Assembly (NCBI GenBank): GCA_016930675.1
Contig: JAFGGG010000030.1
Location: forward strand, 18,479 to 82,478
DNA from: Spirochaetales bacterium
GTDB taxonomy: Bacteria; Spirochaetota; Spirochaetia; SZUA-6; RPPD01
Length of the DNA: 64,000 nucleotides
Direction: 5' to 3'
Below, piece by piece: positions 1 to 8,756 of this stretch (its first letter is position 1; the number at the start of each line of letters is the position of its first letter). The position numbers and the translations under genes are program-made. The notes below the pieces were generated by a model. The model searched no databases. It had not been told where the DNA came from and worked only from the letters and a program-made list of their open reading frames with translations.

Positions 1-635
1 GCCAAGACATGAAAGCGCGATGCTTCGGAATGCGGATCAATGTCCGCCAGGACATTATATATTTCTATTCCGTTCCCCGAAAGGGCCCTGCCTAATACAG
101 TGGCGTGGGTGGTAAAAATCAAAGAAATATGAGGAGTTCTTTTCTTGATGTAAAGCAGACCCGCGCCGCACATCCATTCATGGAATTGGGCGAAAATGGA
201 ATAATCGGAATACAGATTGCTTATGGCTTCAATTACTTTTCCGGCCATAGTGGAAAAAATAACAGGTTCGATATAGTCCCATCCCCCTGACATCGAGTCC
301 ACACTGTAATCTTCCCATAACTGATATAAGAGTTTGTTTTGATCTAAGGTGTTTTTATAACCGACCAGAATAACAAGCGGCTTTTCTTCCGCGTTCCATC
401 TGCCCACTTTTGCCGTGAAACCCATTTTTGAAAGCTCGGTCCTGATATTCTTAGCCTGTTTATCGTCTGTTTCAATTATCTCCGGATTATTTTCAAAAAG
501 CGGACCTACGAGCACGTAATTGTCCGCGAACTTGGCTTTTACTTCTTTGATTTTACTTTTTATTACAGTATAGATGCCCCCGACTTTATTACACACTTCC
601 CAGGATACTTCGAACAGCATTCTGTTTTGATTCAT
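1..635 (-). CDS. GT3-family glycogen synthase, N-terminal part (runs off the left edge)
   Basis: The protein starts MNQNRMLFEVSWEVCNKVGG and continues GIYTVI, the donor-binding N-terminus of eukaryote-like GT3 glycogen synthases, which transfer glucose from UDP- or ADP-glucose to glycogen. Further in are FAQFHEWMCGAG and FTTHATVLGRAL, also typical of GT3. About 211 residues are visible; the C-terminal half, with the retaining-transferase active site, lies outside the window. The ATG at 635 overlaps the stop of the upstream GH57 gene as ATGA, so translational coupling is likely. It is last of the visible glycogen genes on this strand. A second GT3 paralogue lies at 12032-13918. Confidence 0.9.
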   Translation of the reverse strand, partial: MNQNRMLFEVSWEVCNKVGGIYTVIKSKIKEVKAKFADNYVLVGPLFENNPEIIETDDKQAKNIRTELSKMGFTAKVGRWNAEEKPLVILVGYKNTLDQNKLLYQLWEDYSVDSMSGGWDYIEPVIFSTMAGKVIEAISNLYSDYSIFAQFHEWMCGAGLLYIKKRTPHISLIFTTHATVLGRALSGNGIEIYNVLADIDPHSEASRFHVL

Positions 636-1855
636 GCTTTTTTCCTCGATTGTTTCTTTTTTGCCTTTTGTCTTTGAAGTATAGTTTCATGTAAATCATT
701 GAGTACATTCATGTATACGATATAGGCATCATAAGGTGTTTCGTACGGATTGAAGTATTTGTGTACGTCACCGTCGGAAAACCATTTTGTGCACATATAA
801 TAAAAATGATCTGAAGTAAGCAGTTTATGCCAGACATCAATAAGATCTTGGTCGCCCGTATTCATTACTTTTTTTTCCAATGCATAAACCGCTTCGATGC
901 TTGAGTTTTGTAAAGGATTTCCCAACCAGGCCGTAAGATCTCGCTCAATATCCGCCCACGATACAAAATAGGGTACATCGATTTGGGCAACCGGTGTATA
1001 GTATTCATGAGCCTGCCCGGGATTTATAAATTGAAAATCCGGATGTTTAAAGATTTCTTCAGGCAGCTGCTTAAAAAAATCAAAAATGCCTGTATCCTGC
1101 CATTGATGCTCGCCGAATGTTTCGTAATCCATAAACAGATTGATGATCTCTCCGTTACCCGCCACGCTGTAAAGCCATGAAGCATACTTTTCTGCGGTGA
1201 GGGGGAATTCTTCCCAGCCGCGGTTGGAAAAGCGAAACGCAATATCGTCGGAGAGCTTGTAATTCTTTAACAGCAAATTTAGTTTATAACAACCAGAGGG
1301 TTGATATAAAAAATTGGGGCTGCGCCAGCCTAAAATATGATCCGCGCCTTCTGCTAATATTGTTGTATACCCCATAGCCTCAATAAAGTGCGCTAACTCA
1401 TTATTGTAGATAAGTTCCGTGTTTCTAAATGTCTTTGGATTTTGCTTGAACAACTCTTTCATAAGCTGTTTATGTTTTAGAATTTGCCTTTTAAAATTGG
1501 ATTTGGAGAATAAAAACGCTAATGAGTGGTAATAGGTTTCATTGATAAATTCAACACAACCGGTATCCGCCAGTTCTTTAAACAGCGTTAATACTTCGGG
1601 ATTGTACTTTTGAAACTGGTCGATGGCGATTCCGCTTAAAGAAAAAGCAACTTTGAACCTGTCGTTATATTTATTAATAAGCTCAAGCAGAAGCCGGTTC
1701 ATGGGGATATAACACTTTTCACTTACTTTATTTAAAATAGCACGGTTTGAGTCTTCATCCTCGTAAAAATGATTTACCCCGATATCAAAGAAGGAATAAT
1801 CTCTTTTTAAGCGGAACGGCTGATGAACTTGAAAGTAAAAGCAGATTGAAATCAT
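632..1855 (-). CDS. GH57-family alpha-amylase-like glycoside hydrolase
   Basis: A 407-residue cytoplasmic protein without signal peptide. The GH57 signatures are in order: HQPFR at residues 11-15, NETYYHS near 105, FRNTELIYNN at 143-152 with Glu147 as expected nucleophile, and FMDYETFGEHQ at 241-251 with Asp243 as expected acid/base. GH57 enzymes retain configuration and act on alpha-1,4 glucans (amylase, 4-alpha-glucanotransferase) or as branching enzymes. The length fits the short amylase-like subgroup rather than the longer GH57 branching enzymes, but specificity cannot be fixed from sequence. It sits 15 bases after the GT4 gene and overlaps the GT3 gene by four bases, so it belongs to the glycogen run. 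Confidence 0.9.
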   Translation of the reverse strand: MISICFYFQVHQPFRLKRDYSFFDIGVNHFYEDEDSNRAILNKVSEKCYIPMNRLLLELINKYNDRFKVAFSLSGIAIDQFQKYNPEVLTLFKELADTGCVEFINETYYHSLAFLFSKSNFKRQILKHKQLMKELFKQNPKTFRNTELIYNNELAHFIEAMGYTTILAEGADHILGWRSPNFLYQPSGCYKLNLLLKNYKLSDDIAFRFSNRGWEEFPLTAEKYASWLYSVAGNGEIINLFMDYETFGEHQWQDTGIFDFFKQLPEEIFKHPDFQFINPGQAHEYYTPVAQIDVPYFVSWADIERDLTAWLGNPLQNSSIEAVYALEKKVMNTGDQDLIDVWHKLLTSDHFYYMCTKWFSDGDVHKYFNPYETPYDAYIVYMNVLNDLHETILQRQKAKKKQSRKKA

Positions 1856-1870
1856 TTGTCGGATTCCTTT

Positions 1871-3169
1871 TCAGTTATGGGAAAAAGAGATTGCATGATA
1901 AAGATTCTTTAACTTGTTTCCCGCGTTGTTCCAGTGAATATTTTTTAATTCATTTTTACATTTATCTACAATCTCTTTCGCCAGTTTTTGATCTTGCAGG
2001 AAATTAATTATAACGGAGGCAAGCTTTTCCACATCCCAGAAGTCGACTTTAATGGCGTCCTTGAGTACTTCCGAAACTCCGGACTGCTTGGAAAGGATGA
2101 TGGGTACATCATAGAGGAGTGCTTCAAAAGCTGTGATGCCAAAGGGCTCGGAAACCGAGGGCATAACATAGAGATCACTCATGGCATACATCTTTTCCAC
2201 TTCGACGCGGTTTAAAAACCCGGTGAAATGAAATTTATCGGTTATTTTTAAACTTGCTGCCCGTGAAATAAGTTTGGGCATCATGTCACCGCTGCCCGCC
2301 ATAATAAAGCGCACGTTTTTCAGTTTTTTAAGCACCAGGTTGGCGGCTTCAATAAAATAATCCGGACCCTTTTGCATGGTAACGCGTCCCAAAAACAGGA
2401 CATATTTGTCCAGTAGGTTTTTTTTGATACCGAAACGTTCTATCTGTTTCTGTTTTTCAACCGCGTTGTGCACCACAACTATTTTGTGAGGATCAATGCC
2501 GTAGTGGGAAACAATCGTATTTTTCGTATAGTAGCTCACAGCCACAATTTTATCAGCGTGTTCCATCCCGAATTTTTCAATATTGGAAACATTCTGATTT
2601 ATATTCTCGCCGCTGCGGTCATATTCCGTGGCATGGATATGAAGAATCAGCGGTTTCCCGCTTATTCTTTTGGCCGCGACTCCGGCCAGAATGGAAACCC
2701 AATCGTGCGCGTGGATAATATCAAAATCTTTTAAAGATCCCAGATACTCACCGATAACGCTGTAACGAAATACTTCATTCATCAAATCCTTTCCGTAATT
2801 TCCGCTGAAGGCCATGACCGAATTACCGTGTGCACCCTCCTGCTGAGTCATGAGGTGCTGATATTTATTAAAAAATTCTACGGCGCTCGATTGTGTGTAA
2901 TAGGGAGAGATAGTATGTTCAAGCAGTTCCTTGCCTGTTTTAAATGAATAGGTGGATTCTAAAAGCGATCTGTAATGTTCACTAAGTTCAACCTCGTCGG
3001 CAGCCACTATTTCGATCTGGCTTTCACTGTAAATACCGCGCTTGGTGGGAAGAACAAGCCGGATGTCGACATCATTGTTTATTAATCCTCTGGTGATTCC
3101 GTAGCAGGCCATGCCCAGACCGCCGCTTATAAAGGGAGGAAACTCCCAGCCGAACATCAATACTTTCAT
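1871..3169 (-). CDS. GT4-family glycosyltransferase, glycogen/starch synthase-like
   Basis: A 432-residue GT-B enzyme. The N-terminus MKVLMFGWEFPPFISGGLG carries the glycine-rich acceptor/donor loop seen in glycogen synthases and related GT4 enzymes. The C-terminal domain has FLGRVTMQKGPDYF and SEPFGITAFEAL, with the conserved E-x7-E retaining-GT motif. An AGGAGG Shine-Dalgarno sequence lies eight bases before the ATG. The GH133, GH57 and GT3 neighbours point to synthesis of an alpha-glucan or a glucan primer. It could instead make another glucoside, since GT4 specificity is broad. A promoter with an overlapping palindrome lies just upstream (3225-3270), so this gene may head its own transcript. 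Confidence 0.85.
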   Translation of the reverse strand: MKVLMFGWEFPPFISGGLGMACYGITRGLINNDVDIRLVLPTKRGIYSESQIEIVAADEVELSEHYRSLLESTYSFKTGKELLEHTISPYYTQSSAVEFFNKYQHLMTQQEGAHGNSVMAFSGNYGKDLMNEVFRYSVIGEYLGSLKDFDIIHAHDWVSILAGVAAKRISGKPLILHIHATEYDRSGENINQNVSNIEKFGMEHADKIVAVSYYTKNTIVSHYGIDPHKIVVVHNAVEKQKQIERFGIKKNLLDKYVLFLGRVTMQKGPDYFIEAANLVLKKLKNVRFIMAGSGDMMPKLISRAASLKITDKFHFTGFLNRVEVEKMYAMSDLYVMPSVSEPFGITAFEALLYDVPIILSKQSGVSEVLKDAIKVDFWDVEKLASVIINFLQDQKLAKEIVDKCKNELKNIHWNNAGNKLKNLYHAISFSHN

Positions 3170-3224
3170 AAATGAAACCTCCTCTTTTTATAAATCACTA
3201 TGAGTGGAGTCCCTAAGAGAGCAG

Positions 3225-3270
3225 ATATACTTATACAATGAAGTATATTTATCCCATATAAATAAAGCAA
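3225..3270 (-). promoter_or_regulatory. Promoter with operator-like palindrome before the GT4 gene
   Basis: On the minus strand, TTGCTT (3265-3270) is followed after exactly 17 bases by TATACT (3242-3247), a good sigma-70 type pair. A perfect 8-base inverted repeat, ATATACTT (3225-3232) and AAGTATAT (3241-3248) with an 8-base spacer, covers the -10 element and the expected start site. Binding there would block transcription, so it is a candidate repressor operator. The regulator is unknown. Confidence 0.55.
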
Positions 3271-3279
3271 GTTTTTTCC

Positions 3280-5238
3280 TTACCTGTTTTTAATACAATC
3301 CAACACGCGGATTATTTCGGCCATACTCCATGCTTGGGCAATACAGCCTTTTGCTTGAAAAGCCGGATTGGGAGTAAAGATCTCCGAAATATGAAAAAGG
3401 CCGCGTTCATGCAGATGGGAGCTCCAGAGTTCCTGAAAGGTGGAGAGGAAATAAGAATCCAGCTCTTGCTTTTTACCTGATGTTTTGAGACATGCATCAT
3501 AGAAAATGCCGATCAACCACGGCCAGACCATGCCCTGATGATAAGCCGCGTCGCGTTTGTTCTGATCCCCTGAGTAATCCGCTTTATAAAGAGGATTTTG
3601 AGGGGAAAGGGTACGCAAACCATAGGGAGTAACCAGATGCCGCTTTATGGTAGTTATAATGTCGGCGGCTTTTTCTTTGCCTATGCAGGTGAAAGGTAAT
3701 CCGATGGCAAAAAGTTGATTGGGACGAATGTGGGCTTCCACGTCATGTTCGTTTCTGTACACATCTATCAGGCACCGCATGTCCTGATTCCAAAACAGCT
3801 TTTCAAAGTGACCTTCAAATTTTAGCTGAGCCTCCCGGATAAGCTGCTTATGAGTCGGCGATAATTCATTTGAAAAATCATTAAGCAGAAAGCTGAGAGC
3901 ATTATACCAGAGCGCATTTATTTCCACTGCCGCGCCGTGGCGGGGTGTTACGGGTCCACCGTCGGCAAAGGCATCCATCCATGTGAGTTGGGTTTTCGGT
4001 GTGCCTGCATAGAGGAGTCCGTTTTGTTCAATTTTTGAGATCCCTGTTTCATTGCGGATCAAACATGTGACAATATCAAGCATCGGTTTGAGCAGATGGT
4101 CGTTCACCTGCTTCTTGTCTCCGGTATATTCAATATATTTTTGCACGGCCCGGTAAAAAAGCAGCGATGTATCAATAGAATTGTAGGCATGATCTTCCCC
4201 GGAGGATATGACATTAGGCAGGAGTCCGTTCTGTATATAACTCACATACTTTTTTAGAATTGCCAAAGCAGTGTTTCTATCATTACGGCAGAGTGTGATC
4301 CCCGGCAATGACAACATGGTATCACGGCCCCATTCTCCGAACCAATGAAAACCTGCAATAATCCCGTTTTGCTTCTTAGAAAGGTAATGTTCAGCGTGGA
4401 CTTTTAAGGTAGCAAGCGGTTCCTGGTCTTTTACGAAGGTGGAGTAGACTTTATTAATACGCTCACGTTCATGAGACCACTCCGAGGAAATCGGTGATGA
4501 CTGTTTTGCAGTTGAAGCGCGAATTATGATATGCTCGCCTTTTTTCAACTTTGCTTCAAAAACACCGGGGGTAAACAGGTCCTCTTTAAAATCATAACCA
4601 CGATTTTTTTCCTCAACGTATTCAAAATTTTTCCACCAACTGGGTGAGGGGTAAAATACCGAGTGCTTTGATGTCTGAATATAGAGAGGCGGCAGTTTGG
4701 AATAGGGATCGATTTTAAATCCGTTCTCTTCAAAATAGGTACGAGGTCTGATATCGGTATTTTCAAGGGTAAGTTCATGGATTTTTCGATATGCAATAAA
4801 AGGAAATAATTTTAAGAGTACCGGTTTTTTGGAGTTGATAAGATCATAGCGGATGAGAACGGTCGGCCCCAAGCGCGGCATGGCAATTGTCTTTGTAAGC
4901 ACAAGATCTCCCAGTTTATACGTGGTAACCGGAAGATATTCCATATCAAAATCGGTAATATACTGATGCCCGGTGGGAGAAAAAACTCCGGGGAATTTAT
5001 TTGTGGAAAGCCTATGCTCTTTTTTATCAAGCACAAGGGCGCAATCCAATTTGGAAAGCAGCAGATACGTGGCGTTCAGGTTTTCCAATGGAACTGCCAA
5101 AAGCCCGTGATACTTACGGGTATGACAGTCGAGGATGGAACTTGAAGCATATGCTCCGTTCCCGTTCGTAAGCAGGTACTCTTTGGTCAGCGATTGGTTA
5201 AGATTAAGGATGAAATCACGATCAAAGGAAATTTTCAC
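3280..5238 (-). CDS. Glycogen debranching enzyme, amylo-alpha-1,6-glucosidase (GH133 type)
   Basis: Removes alpha-1,6 branch glucose from glycogen in the cytoplasm. I place the start at the GTG at 5238 because AGGAG lies seven bases before it; an upstream in-frame ATG at 5280 has no such site. The product is 652 residues, normal for bacterial/archaeal GH133 proteins. The N-terminal domain begins LLTNGNGAYASSS and TRKYHGLL; the C-terminal (alpha/alpha)6 barrel carries GFHWFGEWGRDT, QLTWMDA, GAAVEINALWYNAL and GMVWPWLIG, all family signatures. The upstream beta-propeller lipoprotein gene ends 75 bases away. Confidence 0.92.
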   Translation of the reverse strand: MKISFDRDFILNLNQSLTKEYLLTNGNGAYASSSILDCHTRKYHGLLAVPLENLNATYLLLSKLDCALVLDKKEHRLSTNKFPGVFSPTGHQYITDFDMEYLPVTTYKLGDLVLTKTIAMPRLGPTVLIRYDLINSKKPVLLKLFPFIAYRKIHELTLENTDIRPRTYFEENGFKIDPYSKLPPLYIQTSKHSVFYPSPSWWKNFEYVEEKNRGYDFKEDLFTPGVFEAKLKKGEHIIIRASTAKQSSPISSEWSHERERINKVYSTFVKDQEPLATLKVHAEHYLSKKQNGIIAGFHWFGEWGRDTMLSLPGITLCRNDRNTALAILKKYVSYIQNGLLPNVISSGEDHAYNSIDTSLLFYRAVQKYIEYTGDKKQVNDHLLKPMLDIVTCLIRNETGISKIEQNGLLYAGTPKTQLTWMDAFADGGPVTPRHGAAVEINALWYNALSFLLNDFSNELSPTHKQLIREAQLKFEGHFEKLFWNQDMRCLIDVYRNEHDVEAHIRPNQLFAIGLPFTCIGKEKAADIITTIKRHLVTPYGLRTLSPQNPLYKADYSGDQNKRDAAYHQGMVWPWLIGIFYDACLKTSGKKQELDSYFLSTFQELWSSHLHERGLFHISEIFTPNPAFQAKGCIAQAWSMAEIIRVLDCIKNR

Positions 5239-5313
5239 TTTTTTTCTCCTTTTCCTAAATTTTAGGCAGCCGCGACTCATGGCGGCGGTATAATAAATAA
5301 ATGTTTTTCTTCT

Positions 5314-6561
5314 CTAGAAGACCTCCTCAAGCACGTAAAAATAATAAGCGTCCGTACCGAATACCAGCCACTTCCCCGCGCTGATCGGAGCGCTTAAAAT
5401 CGCCCCCTGGGTCTCCATCTCCCACATAACGCTTCCGTTAGCTGCAGAAAGACAGATCAGACGCGGTGAACTGCCCTGCTCATCGCCGAGTATACCGAAA
5501 TATACCCTGTCTCCTGCTACCAGGGGCGCGCTGCTCGTAGGTTGCTGCAATTTAGTTTGCCAGGCTGTTTCACCTGTATCCGCATGAAACGCCCTTACCA
5601 AAGTATCGCCGCTGGTGTAAATAACCAGATTATTCCACACCGCTGGCGCCATATAATCAAGCAGTTCAATGTTGCGGTAAAAAACATCGAACGCGTAAAG
5701 TTCCGTGTTTTTTTCTAAAACCGACTTCTTTATTATTTCCCAAACAGGCTGTCCTGTAAGTCTGTCAAGGGCATAGTAATTATAGGTTAACTCGTAAAAA
5801 CCATAGGTGCAGATCGCGTAGTAAAGTTTATCATCGGAAACAGCGGGAAAAGAAAACCACATGGGATCATGACTCTCGTTTTCAATCACCCATAAATGGA
5901 TTCTATTTTTTATATCAAACGCTCCAAAGCTGTGAGGGCTTTCGATCGGCCCTGGCGCAAAGTACATCACATCATCGTCGACCTGAAAGCTGTAATAGGT
6001 CCAGACCGGATTGGGCATGGAGAATTGGAGAATCCCTTCTGCGTTGAGGAAAAAAGAAGAACCCCCCTCACTGCAAAAAACGATATAATCTTCATATCTG
6101 GTAACAGTGGATAATACCTTGGAACCCGCGTCAAAAGACCATTCTTGCTTTCCGTCTTCCAAAGCTACGGCATACACCTTGCCGTCATTGGAGCCGAAGT
6201 ATACGGCTTCGTCATCCACATACGGTGTTGAGTTTATTTCTCCATTAGTTTTAAAAATCCAGCGCATATAACCGGTAGCAAGATCGAAGGCATAGAAATT
6301 CCCGTCTACCGCTCCGAAATAAATGGTATCGTCTTTTAGAAGCGGTGAATTAAAGGAGGTGGCCCTTTCCTCGTTTGCCTGGATCTGTATTTTCCAGCGT
6401 ACGGCCAGAGGCGGAGTAAGGTTGTTGGGCGTGTTGCCCTGTCCCTGGTTGTTGCGAAACATAATCCAATCGGCCTGCTGCTCACAACTCAAACTGAAAG
6501 CAAAAGCGTATAAGACGATGATTGCATATAAAAAGATTTTATTGCGTCTTTTTCTTACCAT
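5314..6561 (-). CDS. PQQ-like beta-propeller repeat lipoprotein
   Basis: A 415-residue exported protein with a basic N-terminus (VRKRRNK), a hydrophobic stretch and the lipobox SLSC, so Cys26 should be lipidated. The mature part has repeated blades with the PQQ-like signature (D-x-A-T-G-x-M-R-W, ALEDGKQEW, ADTGETAW, SAANGSVMW). This family includes BamB and many binding scaffolds; no PQQ-dehydrogenase catalytic set is visible. The start overlaps the end of the transglutaminase-like gene by seven bases, indicating one transcript. It may assist or sense the same envelope process as the transglutaminase-like protein, but its function is unknown. Confidence 0.85.
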   Translation of the reverse strand: MVRKRRNKIFLYAIIVLYAFAFSLSCEQQADWIMFRNNQGQGNTPNNLTPPLAVRWKIQIQANEERATSFNSPLLKDDTIYFGAVDGNFYAFDLATGYMRWIFKTNGEINSTPYVDDEAVYFGSNDGKVYAVALEDGKQEWSFDAGSKVLSTVTRYEDYIVFCSEGGSSFFLNAEGILQFSMPNPVWTYYSFQVDDDVMYFAPGPIESPHSFGAFDIKNRIHLWVIENESHDPMWFSFPAVSDDKLYYAICTYGFYELTYNYYALDRLTGQPVWEIIKKSVLEKNTELYAFDVFYRNIELLDYMAPAVWNNLVIYTSGDTLVRAFHADTGETAWQTKLQQPTSSAPLVAGDRVYFGILGDEQGSSPRLICLSAANGSVMWEMETQGAILSAPISAGKWLVFGTDAYYFYVLEEVF

Positions 6562-8756
6562 CTATAAAACAGACCTCGCAAACTGAACCAGCTTTTTAAA
6601 GTACTCCCCGCGCTTTGTTGCTTAATGTGCTGAATGATGATTCGGTAAGCCTGTTCGACTTCCAGCCAGAGCTCTTGCGCCGGTTTTTGTTCAAGATTTT
6701 GGCGGTAGCGAAGCGTTGTGTACGCACGGGCAAATTCTTTTATCTCGGGATAGTGATCGGCATAGTCTTTAATTGTCTGGTGAGGCTTTTTAAGCGTGTA
6801 GCCTCTGAAAGCCAGCCGCATAAGTAGTAGTATATAAAGCGCGTGCAGACCGCGGGAATCCCTTTTTCTGCTGCGGATGCTATAATAGACGATTAAATAA
6901 AAGCGGTAAATATAAATGCTTATCAATATAATCATAAAAACCGCGCAGATAATGATAAATACGCGAAACAGGATGAAAAGAGGATCCCCCCGGGATGCAT
7001 CCTGCTGCTGCTGTCCGCCTTCATCATAGGGAATTACTACGCGCCAGTCGTTCGGGTCCTGACCCATAGGAGGAGGAATGGCGTATTGCGTGGTTTCGAT
7101 ATCTATCCAGCCGTAGACCGGCAAAAAAATCTGGGCCCATGAGTGTCTGTGCGACGTTGTTACCAGGTAAATATCATTGACCGAAAAATCATTTAAAATA
7201 GCGAGCTGTTTTTTTAAGATGATTACTCCCTGTCTGTGAGCGGGGGTTTGTAATTTTTTGGTTACCAAATATCCGGTAACAACACGCGCAGGAATACCGA
7301 GCAGTCTGGCCAGGAGAGTAAAAGCATTGGAAAACTCCGAGCAGTCACCGCTCATGGTATCAAAAAGGAACGCTTTAATTGCCGCTACCGAATTGTCGTC
7401 TGTGAATCCTGTTTCATAACGGTAAATACTGAAAGTTTGTAACAGCAGCATTACCTTGACATACGGACCTACGTTTCTTTGCCTGATATCTTCTATGAGC
7501 CGTTCAAGATTCTGCTTGAGCGGCTCTTCTATGTCCAGAGCCAGATAAGGCGCGAGCTGCAGTTTTTGATCCTCCGTAAATTCCGGCAGCTCTAGAAGCA
7601 CTGCAGGAGGAGCCTGGTTTAAACCGGAAACCGAGTATGAACTGTAACGGAACGGCTGTGAGTCTTGGGTGAGCGCGGTTGGTTCTATGTAGAGGGGCAT
7701 GTAGGCTGTATAGCGTTCAGGCCTGATAGAAAAAGAGCGTACTGCAAACTCTTTTCGAATTTCTTTATTTCTGTCCTGTATGGGCCATTCCCATGTCTGA
7801 AGCAAATGTTTGTATTTTAAACTGTTAAGCTCGCTGTCTTCCGACGATGGATCCTCTGTGGTAACAAAGCCTCTATACGGATCAAACCTGCTTAAATACA
7901 TCCCTGCGGCATAGAGGGGATCTGCTTTGGTGATTACCAGCATGGTGGCGTACTGTTTGTTATTCTTTTTACTTAAAGTGTGCCATCGATCTTTGGGCAC
8001 GCCTTCCAGCCTGTTGCCGCCTCTTTGCTGTCCGCTGTTTCTGGGTACACCTCCGTTTTCCCCCGAATCTTCTTGTTCACCGAGCGGCTTTGGTTCCGGC
8101 TCCTCACCCAACTCATTCAGGACTATACTGTGAGTAATAAAGTCGGACGGCAGGAAGGATACAATTACCGATACAAGGATTACACTTATTCCGATAAAGA
8201 TTCCCAGCTCTCTGTGTCTTTTTTTGGTCTGCTGCTCCGAAAAAGCAGTCAAGTATATGATAAGCGCGTGTAAACAAAACGCGCAGACCGCTACAATCAT
8301 AATGATCTGGGTAAAACCGTGACTGCGTTCCGCAATCTCCTCCGATGCGCGGGAAAAGCTGAGCAGTCTGAAATAAATGACAGCCAAATAAAAAAGCTCG
8401 GGTATGGCAAATAATCTTGCCCTGCCTTTTGTTTTAAAAAGTAAAACAGTGGAGAAAAAAGCGAGTAATCCTCCTGCTGTGTAAAGTAAGGCTGAAATGC
8501 TTATTCCCGTTAGAAATACAGAAAACAATCCGCTGAATGTAACGGCAGCTAAAATCCAGCCTCTGAACGTTATGCGGGGAGGCGCTAGAAAAAATGCCAA
8601 GAACATCTCTCCGGGAACTATAATAAACCAAAAAATCCAGCCCACTAGATCATAAGGGACCACAATCGCGGGATGAAATAAGGGTAAGATGATAACCGCA
8701 AAAAATACTAATAAACGGGCAAAAAATAATGATGTGAGCTTAACTTCTTTTTTCAT
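6555..8756 (-). CDS. Transglutaminase-like membrane protein (TgpA/DUF4129 type)
   Basis: A 733-residue membrane protein. Several hydrophobic helices fill roughly residues 10-200, followed by an extracytoplasmic transglutaminase/papain-like core: Cys at about 471 in GDCSEFSNAF, His at about 538 in HSWAQIF, and Asp at about 551 in GWIDIETT. A further helix (about residues 610-645) and a basic cytoplasmic tail follow, like DUF4129. Proteins of this shape are usually encoded with MoxR and DUF58 proteins, as here. The natural substrate is unknown; a protease, peptide transferase or amidase role in the envelope is possible. ATGA overlap with the DUF58 gene shows coupling. Confidence 0.88.
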   Translation of the reverse strand: MKKEVKLTSLFFARLLVFFAVIILPLFHPAIVVPYDLVGWIFWFIIVPGEMFLAFFLAPPRITFRGWILAAVTFSGLFSVFLTGISISALLYTAGGLLAFFSTVLLFKTKGRARLFAIPELFYLAVIYFRLLSFSRASEEIAERSHGFTQIIMIVAVCAFCLHALIIYLTAFSEQQTKKRHRELGIFIGISVILVSVIVSFLPSDFITHSIVLNELGEEPEPKPLGEQEDSGENGGVPRNSGQQRGGNRLEGVPKDRWHTLSKKNNKQYATMLVITKADPLYAAGMYLSRFDPYRGFVTTEDPSSEDSELNSLKYKHLLQTWEWPIQDRNKEIRKEFAVRSFSIRPERYTAYMPLYIEPTALTQDSQPFRYSSYSVSGLNQAPPAVLLELPEFTEDQKLQLAPYLALDIEEPLKQNLERLIEDIRQRNVGPYVKVMLLLQTFSIYRYETGFTDDNSVAAIKAFLFDTMSGDCSEFSNAFTLLARLLGIPARVVTGYLVTKKLQTPAHRQGVIILKKQLAILNDFSVNDIYLVTTSHRHSWAQIFLPVYGWIDIETTQYAIPPPMGQDPNDWRVVIPYDEGGQQQQDASRGDPLFILFRVFIIICAVFMIILISIYIYRFYLIVYYSIRSRKRDSRGLHALYILLLMRLAFRGYTLKKPHQTIKDYADHYPEIKEFARAYTTLRYRQNLEQKPAQELWLEVEQAYRIIIQHIKQQSAGSTLKSWFSLRGLFYRW

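Noticed and set aside
105..290. Short plus-strand frame near the left edge
   Set aside because: Antisense to the GT3 gene, which continues through the window edge.
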